Assembly: GCA_011634665.1 (NCBI GenBank)
Contig: WAEK01000015.1
Location: 976,501 to 1,040,500 of the forward strand
Length of the DNA: 64,000 bases
Direction: 5' to 3'
Origin: Mortierella sp. BCC40632
Lineage: Eukaryota > Mortierellomycota > Mortierellomycetes > Mortierellales > Mortierellaceae
Made by a program: the position numbers and the translations under genes. Shown one piece after another: positions 36,835-51,080 of this stretch (the stretch's first letter is position 1; each line of letters begins with the position of its first letter). The notes beneath the pieces were generated by a model that saw only the letters and a list, made by a program, of their open reading frames with translations, did no database searches and had not been told where the DNA came from.

Positions 36835-37625
36835 CTGTCCATCAGTCGAGTAGAGTTGAGTTAGCAGAAGAAGGAAAATGAGAAATACTGTATGTAGTCC
36901 ACACGATAGGACCCGTTTTGAGCATTGATCTGCTTTCTCTCAACCTCTGTTAACGACTTGAATGAATTTGCTCCGCAACAATACAATTACCTCGTCAATA
37001 TTCCTATCAAGGCGTAAATGAGTAGAGAGTTGAGTCAGTACTGGATACTTTCCTTGAGATAGAGGTAGGGAGAGAGAGTACTCTTGAGCATCAGTACCTT
37101 TGAAAATCACATAGGGGACACATCCGTTCCTCGTCTCGGAACCGCCGTCCGTCTCTGGGACAGTAGTTGAAAATTGTTGACTGCATGGCTGTAGATGAGA
37201 GACTATTTTTTTTACTGGATTCCAGATCCCAGGTCGAATGCTCAAGTCTCTGGATGGCAGAAAGAAACGAAAGGACCCAGGGTCTAGTCAGTCAGTCCAG
37301 CACGCGCCGTCGAGTCTTCCAGTAGGTAAAGAAGAATAAGTCTCAGAGTCTTTGTGTACCGAGTGAATGAAAGCAATGTCAAAATGAGCATTGGAAGGAC
37401 TGCTTATTTCATTTGAGATGACAGTGGCTGGCCGAGTGGAAGATGGCGCCAGTATGGGGGAGGGAACACGCGTAGTCGTTCATTTCCTTTTTTTTTTTTT
37501 TTCTTCAGCCTTCTGTTCTCCCCAGCAGCATACCATTGGCGTTCCTGTCTTTCAGAAATCTTTACAGGACATCAAGAGACACGTTCTTTTTTTCTTTTTT
37601 TTTCTTTTGTGTAGACCAGAACAGG
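36835..37625. other. Head-to-head region between GPI2 and CSN8
   Basis: A minus-strand frame at about 36940-37245 (no ATG) is in phase with GPI2 but stops before it, and it may contain the missing first exon or be UTR. On the plus strand, T runs at 37489-37501 and 37587-37604 precede the acceptor-like GTGTAG just before the CSN8 start codon. No other gene is supported. Confidence 0.45.
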
Positions 37626-39079
37626 ATGACATTGACAACAGTGCAGCTGGTAGAACAGGCAGATGCATGCATTAAAGCTGGACGATACCAGGAACTCATT
37701 CCTCTTTACGAGCAGCTCGAGTTTCAGGTTGGGACTCAATTCACCTCATAAAAAAAAGACAATGCACTTCTTTGCAAATTCCCATTCTACAAAATAATGC
37801 TCGCAATGAGCAGGGAAAAAGAGATATCAGTCCCTTCCAATGACGGACCCCGAATGCAGACTACTAAGCTCTCATCGTCTTGTGGTTCATTCTCAACCAG
37901 GTCACAGCCATCGAGATTGATGCAGTTCCACTGAATACTGTTTACGAACCATTGTTGGCCAGCTACCTGATTGCCCATGACCTGTACGTAAAATAGGTCG
38001 AGCTGTCTTTTGTGTTTGGAGAGAGAAAGAGAGAGAGAAGTGAAGAAGAAAAAAAAAAGGCAATACTATACAGGAGCAGAGCAAAGCATGCTTTCTTTTT
38101 GTAGACAAGTCAAACAGGAACGTTTACCAGTAACATTGCTTAACAGGAGTATTGTCTTTTCAACACTGGTTCCACTTTATTTTTTACTATTGATATAGGT
38201 CTTCAGCACGGAGTCTAGTGCACAGGATCCCAGAAGACATTCGAAAGAACCAGGCACCCCAGTTGGCAACATTGATCCGCGTGTATGAGATGATGCATTC
38301 ATGGGATCGTCAGACCGGGAACCTCAAAGACGTTTACACAACTCTTCACCAGTCTCGTTGGAACTCAGCACTTGCTCCCCTGATTGCTGTTCTCCAAGGT
38401 TCGACTTATTTGCTGCGGCAGGGAAAAATAAAGGAAAAAAGAAAAAGAAAAAAATGAAAAGAAAGAAAGGGTGAAGAGAGACTATGGGGATTTCAGGAAC
38501 TGACGAAAGCTCTCGCCTTGCCCTTTTCAACACTATTGGATTTCGGATTATAGACTCGATTCAGGATAGGGAACTGGACTTGTTGGCAAAGGCATATACC
38601 TCACTCCCACTTCAGATGGCAGCTTCGCGTATTTCACTGGAAGAAGGCTCGACAGCAGAACGTAAGATACCAATGAAAGCCCTTAAGCACATCGGATCCG
38701 ATTCTTTGGAGGAAGGGACATCCCAACAAAAGAATACTAACAGTTGGGCGGTGGGGGCACTCTTTTGCTGGTTATAGAGCTTGTAGCGACCCGAGGATGG
38801 AGATATGATGCATCAACAGGATTGTTGTATCCCAAGGCACCAGGTACTGAGCCATCTTGTCATACATGCAGAACTGCGAGATGGACAAAAAAAAAAAAAA
38901 AAAAAACTGTAATGGACAACTGACTTTAACTCTCTCGTGCTCTCGTATTTTTTTTTCCTTCCTCTTCTCCTCTATGGTGCTCCGAAGAACAAACTCCAAG
39001 CAGATCTGTGGGATTACCAGAGTTTGGTCAACTGGCCGACGTGGTGGCTCATTTGCAGGTCAAGCAAGAGTCATCCTGA
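37626..39079 (+). CDS. CSN8: COP9 signalosome subunit 8
   Basis: Six exons (37626-37727, 37901-37983, 38199-38398, 38497-38661, 38778-38843, 38988-39079) give 235 residues; human CSN8 has 209. CSN8 is a PCI-type subunit of the complex that removes Nedd8 from cullin-RING ligases. The helical CSN8/PSMD8/eIF3K domain is recognisable in LASYLIAHDLSSARSLVHRI, the following IPEDIRKN, and the late motif RGWRYDASTGLLYPKAP, which matches the CSN8 C-terminal strand (GWxxD...MVLPxKP). The protein ends in a short helix (LADVVAHLQVKQ). All six exons keep phase; the donor after exon 1 (GTTGGG) is weak. The start could lie in a further upstream exon. The last exon ends only 274 nt from the convergent allantoicase stop. 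Confidence 0.85.
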
Positions 39080-39353
39080 ACCAGGCTAGAGAATGCGTGA
39101 ACTTTTGGCACAATCCTTCCTTCACTTTTTTCTTCTTTGCTCATATCCTGTTGCCAGGACCAAATAAAATTTCCTTAAGCAAAAGCGGGCATTGAGAGAA
39201 AGAGAGAGAGAAACAAAAAGCATGAGTGCTGCTGGCACAATGTTTTTTTTGGAAAAAATTACTGTTTGTTTTATTGATTTTTTTTTGTACAAATGCTTTT
39301 GATGCTGTTTTTTAGAGGGGAATGTCTAGAGAACATTGAGCCAGGTTGGCCAC

Positions 39354-40810
39354 TTAGTTCTTCTTGATGTTCCAGGTGTGCTCATCGGGAAGCTCCTGGC
39401 GGACGCCGACCAAGGAACCCTCGGGCTTGACAGCAGGGAGCTGCTGAGCACCCCAGACACGGACACGCTTGATACCACCATCGGGGATCATGACAACCTT
39501 GACGGAGGCAATACGCTTCTGGGTGAGCTCCTCGGGAACCTTGTAGAAGTGCTGACGGTGGGGGACAGAGGGCTCCTCGTTCAACAAGACAATGGCCTCA
39601 TCCGAACCCTCCTCGTAACCAAAGATGCTGACAGCCTTGGGGGGGTTACCCATGTAGTGGGCAGTGTCAATCTCAATATCCGTGACGTGACCGGCCTCGC
39701 CCAAAGTGATGGTGGTGTGGTCAACGTGGCCGGGGTTGCGAGAGCGCTTGGTCTCCCAACCGTCGGACATATCGTGACCACGGCCGGGGAGGAGCATGTT
39801 CGAGGGATGACCAAAGTGAGCATCGGAAAAGTCAACGACCTTGGCACCAGCACCGATGGCAGCCAAGTCAAAGATCTCGTTCTTGTTCTCGGGGATGGTC
39901 TTGCTGACAGTGCCAAAGACACGGAGACGGGCAACACCACCATCGGGGTACATGCAGAAACGAACGTGAGTGTAATCTTCGGCAGTGGAGCTCTCAAGCT
40001 TGAAGCCGTGGCGAGAACCAGGGTTCAAGGGAACCTTGGTCAAAACGGGGGCCCACTCGACCTTGGCCCACTCCTCATGGGTGCGAGCGGCAGCGGCAGC
40101 GGGGTTGGTCTCCTTGAAACCCTCAACAGAGACAAAAGGTCCGTGGTTGCCGGTAAAGAAAGAGGTATCGACCTCGAATCCTGCAATCGTACCAGCATAG
40201 CCGAGCTGGATGACACACCAGTCAAAGTTGGGGGCGTTGTGGCGACGAGTCTCCCAACCGTCGTACCAGGCACCGCTGGGAACGAACTTGCCAGGGGCGT
40301 GGATGGGCGCAGCAGCGGTGAGGAGGTTCTTGGCATCAGCGAACCACTCATCGGAAACAGTCAAGATCTTGCCTCCGCGGGTGGCGACAGCAAGGTCTGA
40401 TTTTTGTTAGAGACCATTGGTTTCCCAGAGATGCAAATCGAGCGTTGGGTGAATATTGCACAGGGTCGAGTCGAGCACGTTGGAGCACGTTGATGTGAAA
40501 CATGGTGGCAGTGATGGTGGTCATGGTCGTCGGAAGATCGCGTGATGGATTGATCAGAGTCCACAGTACGCGAAAGAAGTCGAGTCGTATTCCGTTGAGG
40601 CAACAATCACAGAAATGAGAGAGAAAAGAAAAAGAGAGGATTTGTGGTGAGTAAAGCAGTTACGCAGGATGGAAACGACACTCAATACTTGATCCAGGGG
40701 ACATGCCAGGATAGAAATAGATGTGGTGACATACCGATATAGTTCTTGAAGGTCTCAGCGATCTTCTCGATGGGGATGGAGGTGTTGGCAAGGGGGGCAG
40801 CGACAGTCAT
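39354..40810 (-). CDS. DAL2: Allantoicase
   Basis: Two exons in coding order, 40810-40735 and 40396-39354, give 372 residues, the family's length. The enzyme hydrolyses allantoate to ureidoglycolate and urea in purine catabolism. The two homologous allantoicase repeats are both visible. Repeat 1 has DLAVATRGGKIL, SDEWFADAKNLL and YDGWETRRHN; repeat 2 has FSDAHFGHPSNML and DGWETKRSRNPGH. Each repeat is followed by the IDTxxFTGN / IDTAHYMGNPPKA core. Codon use is very biased, so a long antisense frame exists opposite it. Regulation by nitrogen source is expected from the family but no site was identified here. Identity is certain. Confidence 0.97.
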
Positions 40811-42820
40811 TTTGGATTAAAAAATCTGGCAGAGGATGTGGATGAGGGGTTTTTTTTTTGGTCGATGGTCGATGCTCCTGGCGGGCGAGTCGGTCTGGTT
40901 TGTGAGGAGAGAGAAGCAAGGAGAACAAGGCCGTGGGGAGGCCGTATTTATGTATGAACGGCGGCGGGCCAGCGGAGCGCCAACAGCAACCGCCGAAAAA
41001 GTGGGTCCTCCTGAAGGGCAAGCTGTGATCTGGGCAGAGTCTAAAAGGTATAGGTGGCCTTTTGCTCTTCGATCGGCCGTTTGCCTCCCTCCTGCCTGCA
41101 CAGAATTGCTTCGTTCCTCCACTCGTCTCTGGTCATGCTTGTGCGACCTCTCTTTGTTCCTGCCCCTTTTGCTGCAATCCCCATGGCCCAGCGTGGTAGT
41201 GTCAAACTCTAGAAATTTCTCATCAAGCTTCGTCGCGCCAAAGCAAAACTTGCCCGCAATCTCGCCTCTACGCCTCTTTAGTCTTGCTTGCATCTCTCTT
41301 TGCATGCCGTCCAAGACATGAGCGTATGTAGCTGCCTAACTGTTGTTGACCGTCCACTCGTGAGAAGAATAAAGGGATCTATTTGTAGTAACATGCAGTG
41401 ATTCATCTTCGAGTAGTCCCTAGGACAGGATGTTGCTCAAAGCATGTCCATGACTTCACAGTTCTTCAGAAGAAGGAAGGCATAAGGAAGGTGGGCGATC
41501 TTTTGAGTCTCATAAATGAACAGTGTCGTCCGAGGAAATGCCCGCATCTCTGCGAGGTGACTCGTCTATCACTTCTCTCTTCCCAGGCCAATAAGATTCA
41601 CTTTGATATCCAAAAAAGAACCGTATCCAAGTAGAAGCACGCCAACAAGGGAGAAGAAGGACACTCTAGCGCGACTGAGATACCATCTAGTCAATATTAC
41701 AACTGGCCCCTTTTTTACAGAGTCCTTGAATCAGCAAGAAAGAGTTCGAGTGGAACCGGTCTCGAAGTATCCCACAAAGGATGTTCCTGAGCAATCAATC
41801 TTTTCTCTGGCCCAAGCGGTCCCGTTCATATACCACAGGGTCCTCCGCTCTACCTTTTGACCTTGTTCAGCTCCTCTGTTGTCCATGTTCAGCAGAGTTG
41901 ATTGAGCTGTCCGACAGGGAGGCCCATGCTTACTTTGCGGGGACAGACGACCTCAACATGTAAAAAAGGCGAGAGAGGGCAAGTGAAGGAGAGGTCAGCC
42001 CTGTCGGGATGGGTCGGAACTGTAGAATGCACGAAAAAGTGGGTAATTGAACGAATAGAGTTGTAGTTTTGGGGTGTTGCTCAAGTATAACAGCCCGCGA
42101 ATGAAAAGGCGGGCAAAGACTGAGCGACTCTCTCTCCCTCTCGTCTGCTCCGGGGACATGGAAGGCGTTGAGTGGTGCGGTTGGTGAAATTGGCATCGTC
42201 TGCTCAGTTGCCCGCTGAGTCTGTCGTCATAGACATGAGGGGTGGAGGCATCTGTTTGTACGGTCAGCTCTGTCCCAGAGTAGTTATTGTCTGCCCGAAG
42301 GGACAACTCGAGCTTGCTAAATTAGGTTTTGTGTCGCGCCACCGACAAGAGCGACCGGGGGACTCATTGACCTTGCAAGAGCTGTGCGTGATGTATGAAG
42401 GAAAGAGAGACTTCCCATGGATAGACTACCAAAGCTCAGCGGGGCCACTCTCTGTCCCACGCTGCCCCACCTCTCCACATTCCCCACGTTTATGACTGCT
42501 TGACACTTTTTTCAAGACGCTTTCTTCCTGTACTAGGCTTGGTATCCATTGTATCAAGGAGTAGCGTGGTACTACGTACGTGCGAGGACTGGAACAAACT
42601 GTGGAATAGAACGACATGGACTCTAACGTACTATCTATTGGCACATAACTCTACTCGTCTTGACTGAGTCCACGCTTTTGGTGTCAACATTAGAGCGTAA
42701 AAATGGTGCCTCCGATACCAAAGTTTGATGTCTGGCTTCCAGAGGCAAAGGGCCTGCGGAAAAAGCGAACTGGATCGCCATAGTCCGATATAAAAAAAAC
42801 CGATATCGACCGCACCAGAA
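40811..42820. other. Allantoicase promoter and start of a gene-poor island
   Basis: 40811-41330 is the upstream region of allantoicase. From about 41330 the sequence loses the microsatellites seen elsewhere. Several frames of 60-105 codons occur on both strands, but none has a recognisable motif, splice structure or leader. Confidence 0.4.
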
Positions 42821-42943
42821 CTAACCGGTTAACCATGGTGAATCAGGATTAACAGTAAGTGGGGCTAACCAGTTAGCCAGAGTAGCTGCGGTTCACCATG
42901 CCCTGCTATCCTCTCGCCTTACTTGTCCGTCTCAAGTATATAA
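42821..42943. promoter_or_regulatory. Palindrome-rich promoter-like block with TATA box
   Basis: CTAACCGGTTAACC lies at 42821-42834 and the hairpin-like GCTAAC/GTTAGC at 42864-42877. CATGGTGAA at 42834-42842 is repeated inverted as TTCACCATG at 42892-42900. A TATATAA follows at 42937-42943. Together these look like operator sites upstream of a plus-strand core promoter, although no clear gene follows. Confidence 0.35.
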
Positions 42944-43083
42944 TTGTTCGCCCATGTGATTTCTTCTTTTATCACGACTCCCTACACTTTTGGATAGTTT
43001 CTCTTCGGCGCGAAAAGAGTTCTTTTAAGAACTATTTTTTGTGGCGTTTTCCGTATTTTGAAAGGGTGCGATGATCAGGAAAG

Positions 43084-43278
43084 ATGAGGTGTAGTTGGTA
43101 CAAGCTGTTACATCAGTTTGAGCATGTTCCGGTACTTGAAAAATACGTACCTGTGCTTGGCTTCCGCGCGCTTGCGTTCGACTTGGCATTGCAACCAAAG
43201 AAATGTCGACATGGTGAGGAAATGTTTGCTGGCTGTGGTCGCAGCTCCTCTGGAAGCAAGTGGTCAGAATCTCACTGA
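43084..43278 (+). CDS. Doubtful 64-residue frame downstream of the palindrome block
   Basis: This is the first ATG frame longer than 50 codons about 140 nt after the TATATAA sequence. A shorter ATG frame of 7 codons overlaps just upstream (43071). The product has no signal peptide, membrane helix or motif I recognise. It is listed only because of its place behind a promoter-like block, and it may equally be chance or a relic of a longer gene. Confidence 0.12.
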   Translation: MRCSWYKLLHQFEHVPVLEKYVPVLGFRALAFDLALQPKKCRHGEEMFAGCGRSSSGSKWSESH

Positions 43279-45457
43279 AGTAGCGTACAGGCGTACAGAC
43301 GAACCAGAGGAGCGCTAATAAACCTTTGGAATTTTGAACAGCTAATCATGATTGATGTTGACTATCATTTGAGCAACGAAGTACCTTGACAGTGCTGAGC
43401 AGCTCCATGCTGCGAATCAAGCTGTGGGCTTCGTTCTTGTCGCATGGCAGATATCCGGTTCATAACTCAGTCCACATGTAGATGCCAGATTGAAAGCGAA
43501 GCTCATAAACAGCAAACTTATATCCTGAGGACAAAAGAGCGAATTGCTGGCATCAATACAGCTTGCCAAAGAAAGATAGAGCGAGACAGGAGCTTACCAA
43601 CAGGGACCCTCAAATATTATTCGGTCCGAATTTTTTATTTTACAGGTATAGGTAGCCCACAGAATAAAAAAAAGTCGAATCGAATATTATTCAGCTTTTG
43701 AGAATCACTGCTTTACCAAACACCCGCAGGCAGAGAATGAAAATGATAGCGCATCGCTCGCGCAGATGCAAGTCAATTGTATCCTTCGCCAAGGATTTCA
43801 ACACCCACTTAGCTTGGATGTACAGGCATGCGCCTTGATTTCTGCAAAGCCAAACCAAGCTACCCCTTCATAATCGTGCAATCATGTTTGTCTGCATTCC
43901 CTCACCGCTCTTGAGAACTCCGGGAGGGACGGTTGGCCCAGGAGAGATTTATGTCCGAATCTGATGAAGGATAGAGAAGGGACATAAGAGAGCGAAGGGC
44001 CCTATGATATGTAGTTCAGTTTGAGGAAGGTTCTTGGAACTATTAAACAACGAAATACGGGTGAACAAAACTGTTTGCAATGAAAGCATGACTCGCATTG
44101 CAGAAACAGAGCACAAACAGATCCTTGAATATGTGAAGTAGGTCTATATCTTCCTCTGTCTCGAGAGCACAAGATTACACACGGTCTGTTATTGTGAGGT
44201 CGTATAAAAGGTCCAAAATCAGATGTGTTTTCTTGGCTGGAAGGCGAACTACTATAGGCACGATCTGCTGCAGGATTCGGCGGTATGAGTTTGTTGACAT
44301 CCCAGGTAAGTGCTCCGAAGTACCAAATCGAGTTTGCTGACCTATTTCACAGAGCGATGTAAGCGATTGGAATTGCTGCATGCTGGTGACATATATTGAA
44401 AGGGTCACAAAGTTCACCATGAAAGACCTTTCAACATCGTAAGGAATGTCTTGATCGACACTTCACGGTCTTCATTGTTAATGAAGGGCTGCTTCCTATT
44501 GAAACAGCCTGAAGGCGGCACCCCCGTGAAATTCCTCTATGAATAGGCTGATGCACCGCACTGAATGCAGATCAAAGTATGGTCATAGCTCAGTCGTAGG
44601 ACCTGTGCTACCAACCCATCTCCCGAACCGACCGTAGTCTCTCGGGGGTTACTAATAGTGGTTACATTGTCGCTAGCGTCTGTGTTTATCATGTCTCCAG
44701 CTTTCGCCCATCTGTTGCAGTTCTTGGAAAATGAATGTAGGAGCGTATGAGAGAAGTTTAGATCAAGTCTTCAAAAACCAACATCTAAATCGGTATCGTG
44801 CATCCGGTAAGTCCGACAGCTTGAGCTTCTCGACAAAGGAAGCGAACGAGACGTGTTCCTTGTTATTTTTCTCCGTGGCCCAAGGTAGGTATCTCCTGAG
44901 ACAAATCGGGGCTTGCCCGCCGTCAAGCTCCCGCACCTCCTGTTCACTCTCCATTGGCAACTAATGTTTGAGTGCCAGCATCTCGAAGGGGGAATGAGCA
45001 TACTTACTCTTAGTATGAGATTTTCTGGTTGAAAGAGAAGGCTCCAATTATCAAATGATTGCTTTCTTTGTGGAGTGACGGAAGAGGGAAAACAAAGCAC
45101 CTCCAGAAATGAGAAAATGTCTTTTCTCACTCTCTAAATCTCACTATATAGATCAAACAATCTGACTGCACGACCTCCATCAGAAAGTGTCACGCCTTCA
45201 AACTGTAGACTGTCTGCCCTGTGACCATCCCCCGATAAATGAGGCACAGATTCATCTGTTAACCACGCATCATCTAAAGAGGCTGATCTAACACGACTAG
45301 ACATCCATGCGGTCTAAGCATACGGAAGCATTGACCTTAATGACGCAGAGAAATCTATCGAAAACTGGTTGCGGGAGAAGGTACAGAAAGTGATTGGACG
45401 AGGATAGAGAAGATGTAATTTTCTAATGTTTTCAAGAACACAGCGGCCCTCGAGGAT
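43279..45457. other. Gene-poor island, no supported gene
   Basis: There are no microsatellites and no recognisable protein. Short frames occur on both strands, the longest being a minus-strand frame of 119 codons at 44771-45130, without family resemblance. Confidence 0.4.
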
Positions 45458-46110
45458 GATTCACCAGTTTCCAACACCCGTTGGTTTCTTTAAGCTACAA
45501 CGGCTGCAACAGTTCATCTAGCGGCAACGTCAACATCAAGTCAAAGTCCACTGCCAGTGGTACCAACACCAACACTAGCACCAACACCAGCTTCAGCACC
45601 AGCAGTCTTAATCCGGCGGCTACCGCCGCAATGCGCTTGGCATTTAGTATGAGTTGGAGTAGATACAATGGCGAGAGCTGGGTTTTTCCAACAGGGCTGA
45701 ATCTTGATGACTTACCACAACATCACTTTTTCAGACTCAAACTATGAGGTGACGCTCCAATCATTTATCATCAGCGATGCGAAGTCAATGAACTGTTGAT
45801 ATCAGTGCTTGCATGTAAGCAAGACGATAATGACTGGAAGTTGACACCTTCGGAAACCCGGTTCATCGAGCGCTATAGCAAGTCTCTTGTTGAACTCAAA
45901 GGACTTGTCAAGAGTAGGTATGATAGTAAAATGTCGGAGGCTTTCAAGGATGGTGAAGAGTCGGTACCTGACGAGGTATTCTGCGATACTGCCTGCCACA
46001 ACATTGGCCGATATCAGCGGGCATACAAGCGTAATCTGTGGCGTCATGGTGTAGAAAATGCAACTAGTGGATCTTCATGTCCTTTGGAGCCTGTTTTAGG
46101 GAATGTATAA
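45458..46110 (+). pseudogene. Decayed protein-coding segment, family unknown
   Basis: One frame stays open from about 45461 to 45744, meets a single TGA at 45745-45747 and continues open to 46110. The first half is Ser/Thr/Asn-rich; the second is helical and charged (LTPSETRFIERYSKSL, FCDTACHNIGRYQRAYKRNL) and looks like real protein. A good donor (GTATGAG at 45647) and acceptor (TTTTTCAG ending 45734) could remove the TGA. The spliced frame then reads NYEVTLQSFIISDAKSMN, which is also protein-like, but needs one further frameshift near 45785-45795 to reach the second half. This suggests a formerly intact gene, perhaps a member of a multicopy family, broken by small indels. I cannot name the family. 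Confidence 0.35.
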
Positions 46111-48880
46111 AAGGCACCCTTCAATAGCATTCAACAAAGGACAGTTCTTGTTTTCCCTTCTTATTTTCTTGATCCGCTAGTTGAATAATCAGAAGCAGAT
46201 CTGTCCAACAGCTCGCCCCGTGGGTGTGATCCTGTGGCTAGATTTTGTTCGTTTGCCAGTCTTTTTGTCTTTACTTTCTCTTCCTCATATGGAGACAGCG
46301 ATGCATGTCGGGTTCAGTATGCCTCCTCTTTCTTGCTGGCAATCTCCTTTCCCAACAGGTCTCACAAATCTGCCTGCCAAGTAGTGCGAATCACATCCCC
46401 CAGCGCTTGTCGTCTACACCGCAGCGTCTCCCGGCAGGGAAGTCAAAGGCTTGGTACCCTGACAATATTTGGTGGATCCTTGGCGATCTTTTCAATTAAC
46501 CCGAAATCACTATCTGTGAGCCAGGAGGGTGCTACTCAGCGCTTCCAGACAGTGTTTCTCAACAAACGGGATTCTCATTCGATAAGAAACACTGGCTTCG
46601 TAAAAATCGCCAGTGCAAGTCATCTAGTAAGCGGTAGCCAGTCGGTCGAAAAGCCGACGGCATGACCGAGTGTTTTTTACCAGAATTGGAGCTAGGTATG
46701 ATGGAGACGGCTAAAGTAGGTGACGGGGCTCATTCCATGAAGCTCTCTCTGATACTACTAAGCTGGCGAAGATCGGATGCAGCAGAAGACTTTCGTCAGT
46801 ATCCTGAATCGACTAAATTCTTTTTGGGGTACACATTACTGTGAGATCCACGTATTTCTATGCCATGCACCACCGACGATGACGGTGGTATAAGGTCTCC
46901 TGCTCTGGTACTGCTTCATTTCCAGAAGTGTGGAGGCAGGATGGAAGTAGCATGAGTAGTTTATTCTCTATAGTCTCGGGGGTTTTTTTGCTCGCTTTCA
47001 AGAGGCAAGAAAGCTCCATGGATGCGAGTGTTGAGCTATAGACGAACCCTGACTACAGTTTACCGATTCCCGTAATTGGCAAGTCAATCTCAGCAACATC
47101 AACAACCCTACCAGCTCTCCACACCTCGAGCCAATTTCCGCACCTGCTTCTCTAAACCCTTCTCCGCGAGATATCTAGTATTCTCTACGGTTATCCTTGC
47201 AGGTTCACATATTCTCTCTTCACAAATTTACTGAGCTCCTATTGAAATAAACTGCAAATATTCCTTCGCGAAAATAGATTCAAGAATTCGTGTCGTTGTT
47301 TGGTAATCGAGTGTAGAAAGGAAGTAGAATAACTGCGCCAATCTAGAGTAGTATATCCAATATGTTTCCTGCACTTTCCAACTGTGGGACAAAGTTGTAT
47401 CTGAATAATATCATTGATAGCATAAAAGTATGCTCACCCTGGAAGAGTCGCAGCGTGAATACCTCGCTTGGATAGAGTCCTTAGCCTTAAATGAGTTAGG
47501 ACAGCTATTTAGGTATTCTTGACTCTAGGAGAGAGCGCCAAGAGAGAGTTCTTTTTTCGCTGGCATCGGGTTTCGTCAGCCATTATTTGTTTCTAAGGTT
47601 CCTTTTTGTGAGCGACCAATAGGCGAGGTCTTGTTTTGTGCCTTGCAAAAAAAAAAAAAAAAAAAAAAAAAGGGACATCTTTCTAATAGGGCTGACGGAG
47701 GCTGATCTCAAGATGCGAGTTCTCTGGTTACGAGTGAGGCGAGTGAAGCAAATACACTACCAAAACATCACCTTCAATGAAGTAATGACACGGAAAGTTA
47801 GAGGGACAAAGGCCTCAAGACTTGCTGTTAAAATAGTCCTGGATGCCGAAAGCAAATCAGAAGATAGGGGCATCTAACAGAGTATCATCCGGTATCCTGA
47901 TCTGATCAAGTATTAGACTCGGTCTCTGACTGAATCTCCAAGAAGCGCGATCCAATCAAGCGGCAAGTATATTCAGTTCTCGAAGGATGCCTTCCTTCTA
48001 TCTAGAAAATAGAACATAGAGCAGCCGCATGGTACAATGCTGACACCTTGCTAGCGATAGCAAAGTGCTAATCGGTTACCACCAAACTTGCACTCTGTGT
48101 CATCCGGTGGTTCATTGTCAATTCGGAAAAGTATTCTGCAGGAGGTAATCAAGAAGAGGACCAAAAAAGGCTGCAGGTGGTGGACACAGAAGGGTTTTGG
48201 ACATTTCACTGTGCCACGACCCCAAGCTCGGATCAAAACACTGTGAAAACGCGAGAAGCCGAGACTGAGAGAGAGGTTAAAGTGATCTCCTTGGGAAATC
48301 CTGAGATCTTTCCTGCTGTCGATACTATGTCTCCATTTGCAAATTCGCTTTTTGTCATTTCGTAGTCAACTTGTGATAGAGCGTGGTTGCTATGAATGGA
48401 AAGAGGTGTTTGTTTTGATTTACGCTCACACATTCTCTTTTACAGATGCCGGTCATGTCGATCCAGAGCTGCCGAGCTTTGGTTTTACTCCACAAAAGTC
48501 CGTGTTCTCGAAAAGGAGGTGATACACAGGGTTTCTTCACGTGGAGAAGAGCCGAAATCCGCGGCTCGACAAAAAGCAACACCTGGGAAGGGGATCTTGG
48601 TAGCTGGGCAGAATGCGATGAACAATCACAGTACCCCGGCGCCAATTCTTCAAATCCCGGAGTCCTCTCTAACACCAACTAAGTGACTAAGCTTTTGAAT
48701 CCTTCGTGGCGGTACAACTGGAACTGGTGGATTTTATCCATTGTCCATGACAGGAGGAAGAAAGAGAGCGAGCTTAGAATTAGAAAGAGACTCTACAATG
48801 GCTGTCACTTAGGCAAAAAGAATTAGGATCAAGAAACATGCGGTTGCTACCCTGACCTCGGCTGGCGGCCTCTTTTACTG
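46111..48880. other. Gene-poor island, right part
   Basis: Only one low-complexity tract is present, an A run at about 47645-47671. Short frames such as the one ending near 48243 (with CRWWTQKGFGHFTVPRP in one plus-strand frame) look slightly protein-like, but no start, splice pattern or family can be defined. Confidence 0.4.
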
Positions 48881-49153
48881 GTTTGCATTTCTCTCTTTTT
48901 TTTTGCCATTGCATTGTTCCCCATCGCATCTTCTCTTCTTTCTCTTCTTCTTCTTCTCTCTCACTCCCCTCCTCTCTCCTCTCTCTGCTTGTCACTTCGT
49001 TTCTCACCCGGTCTGATCAATTCTTCTCTTTGTTTATTCGGTTCATCCATTTCGCTGCCTTTCTTTTCATCTCTTTCCAGACTACCATTGCCAGCATCAG
49101 ACCGACTTGCCAAACTTGCTTGGTTATCCATTTCTATTCTTCTCACTTCAGCA

Positions 49154-51080
<1,927 letters not shown>

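Noticed and set aside
39336..40400. A 354-codon plus-strand frame opposite allantoicase
   Set aside because: It is a mirror of the strongly biased allantoicase codons; the minus strand has clear family motifs and splice structure, and the plus frame has none.
44580..44640. tRNA-like stretch (GGTCATAGCTCAGTCG, with GAACCGACC downstream)
   Set aside because: An A-box-like sequence is present, but there is no D-stem partner, no anticodon stem and no proper T-arm, and the span is too short.
47638..47877. Lys-run frame of 79 codons
   Set aside because: It starts in an A run; the rest has no family resemblance or splice context.
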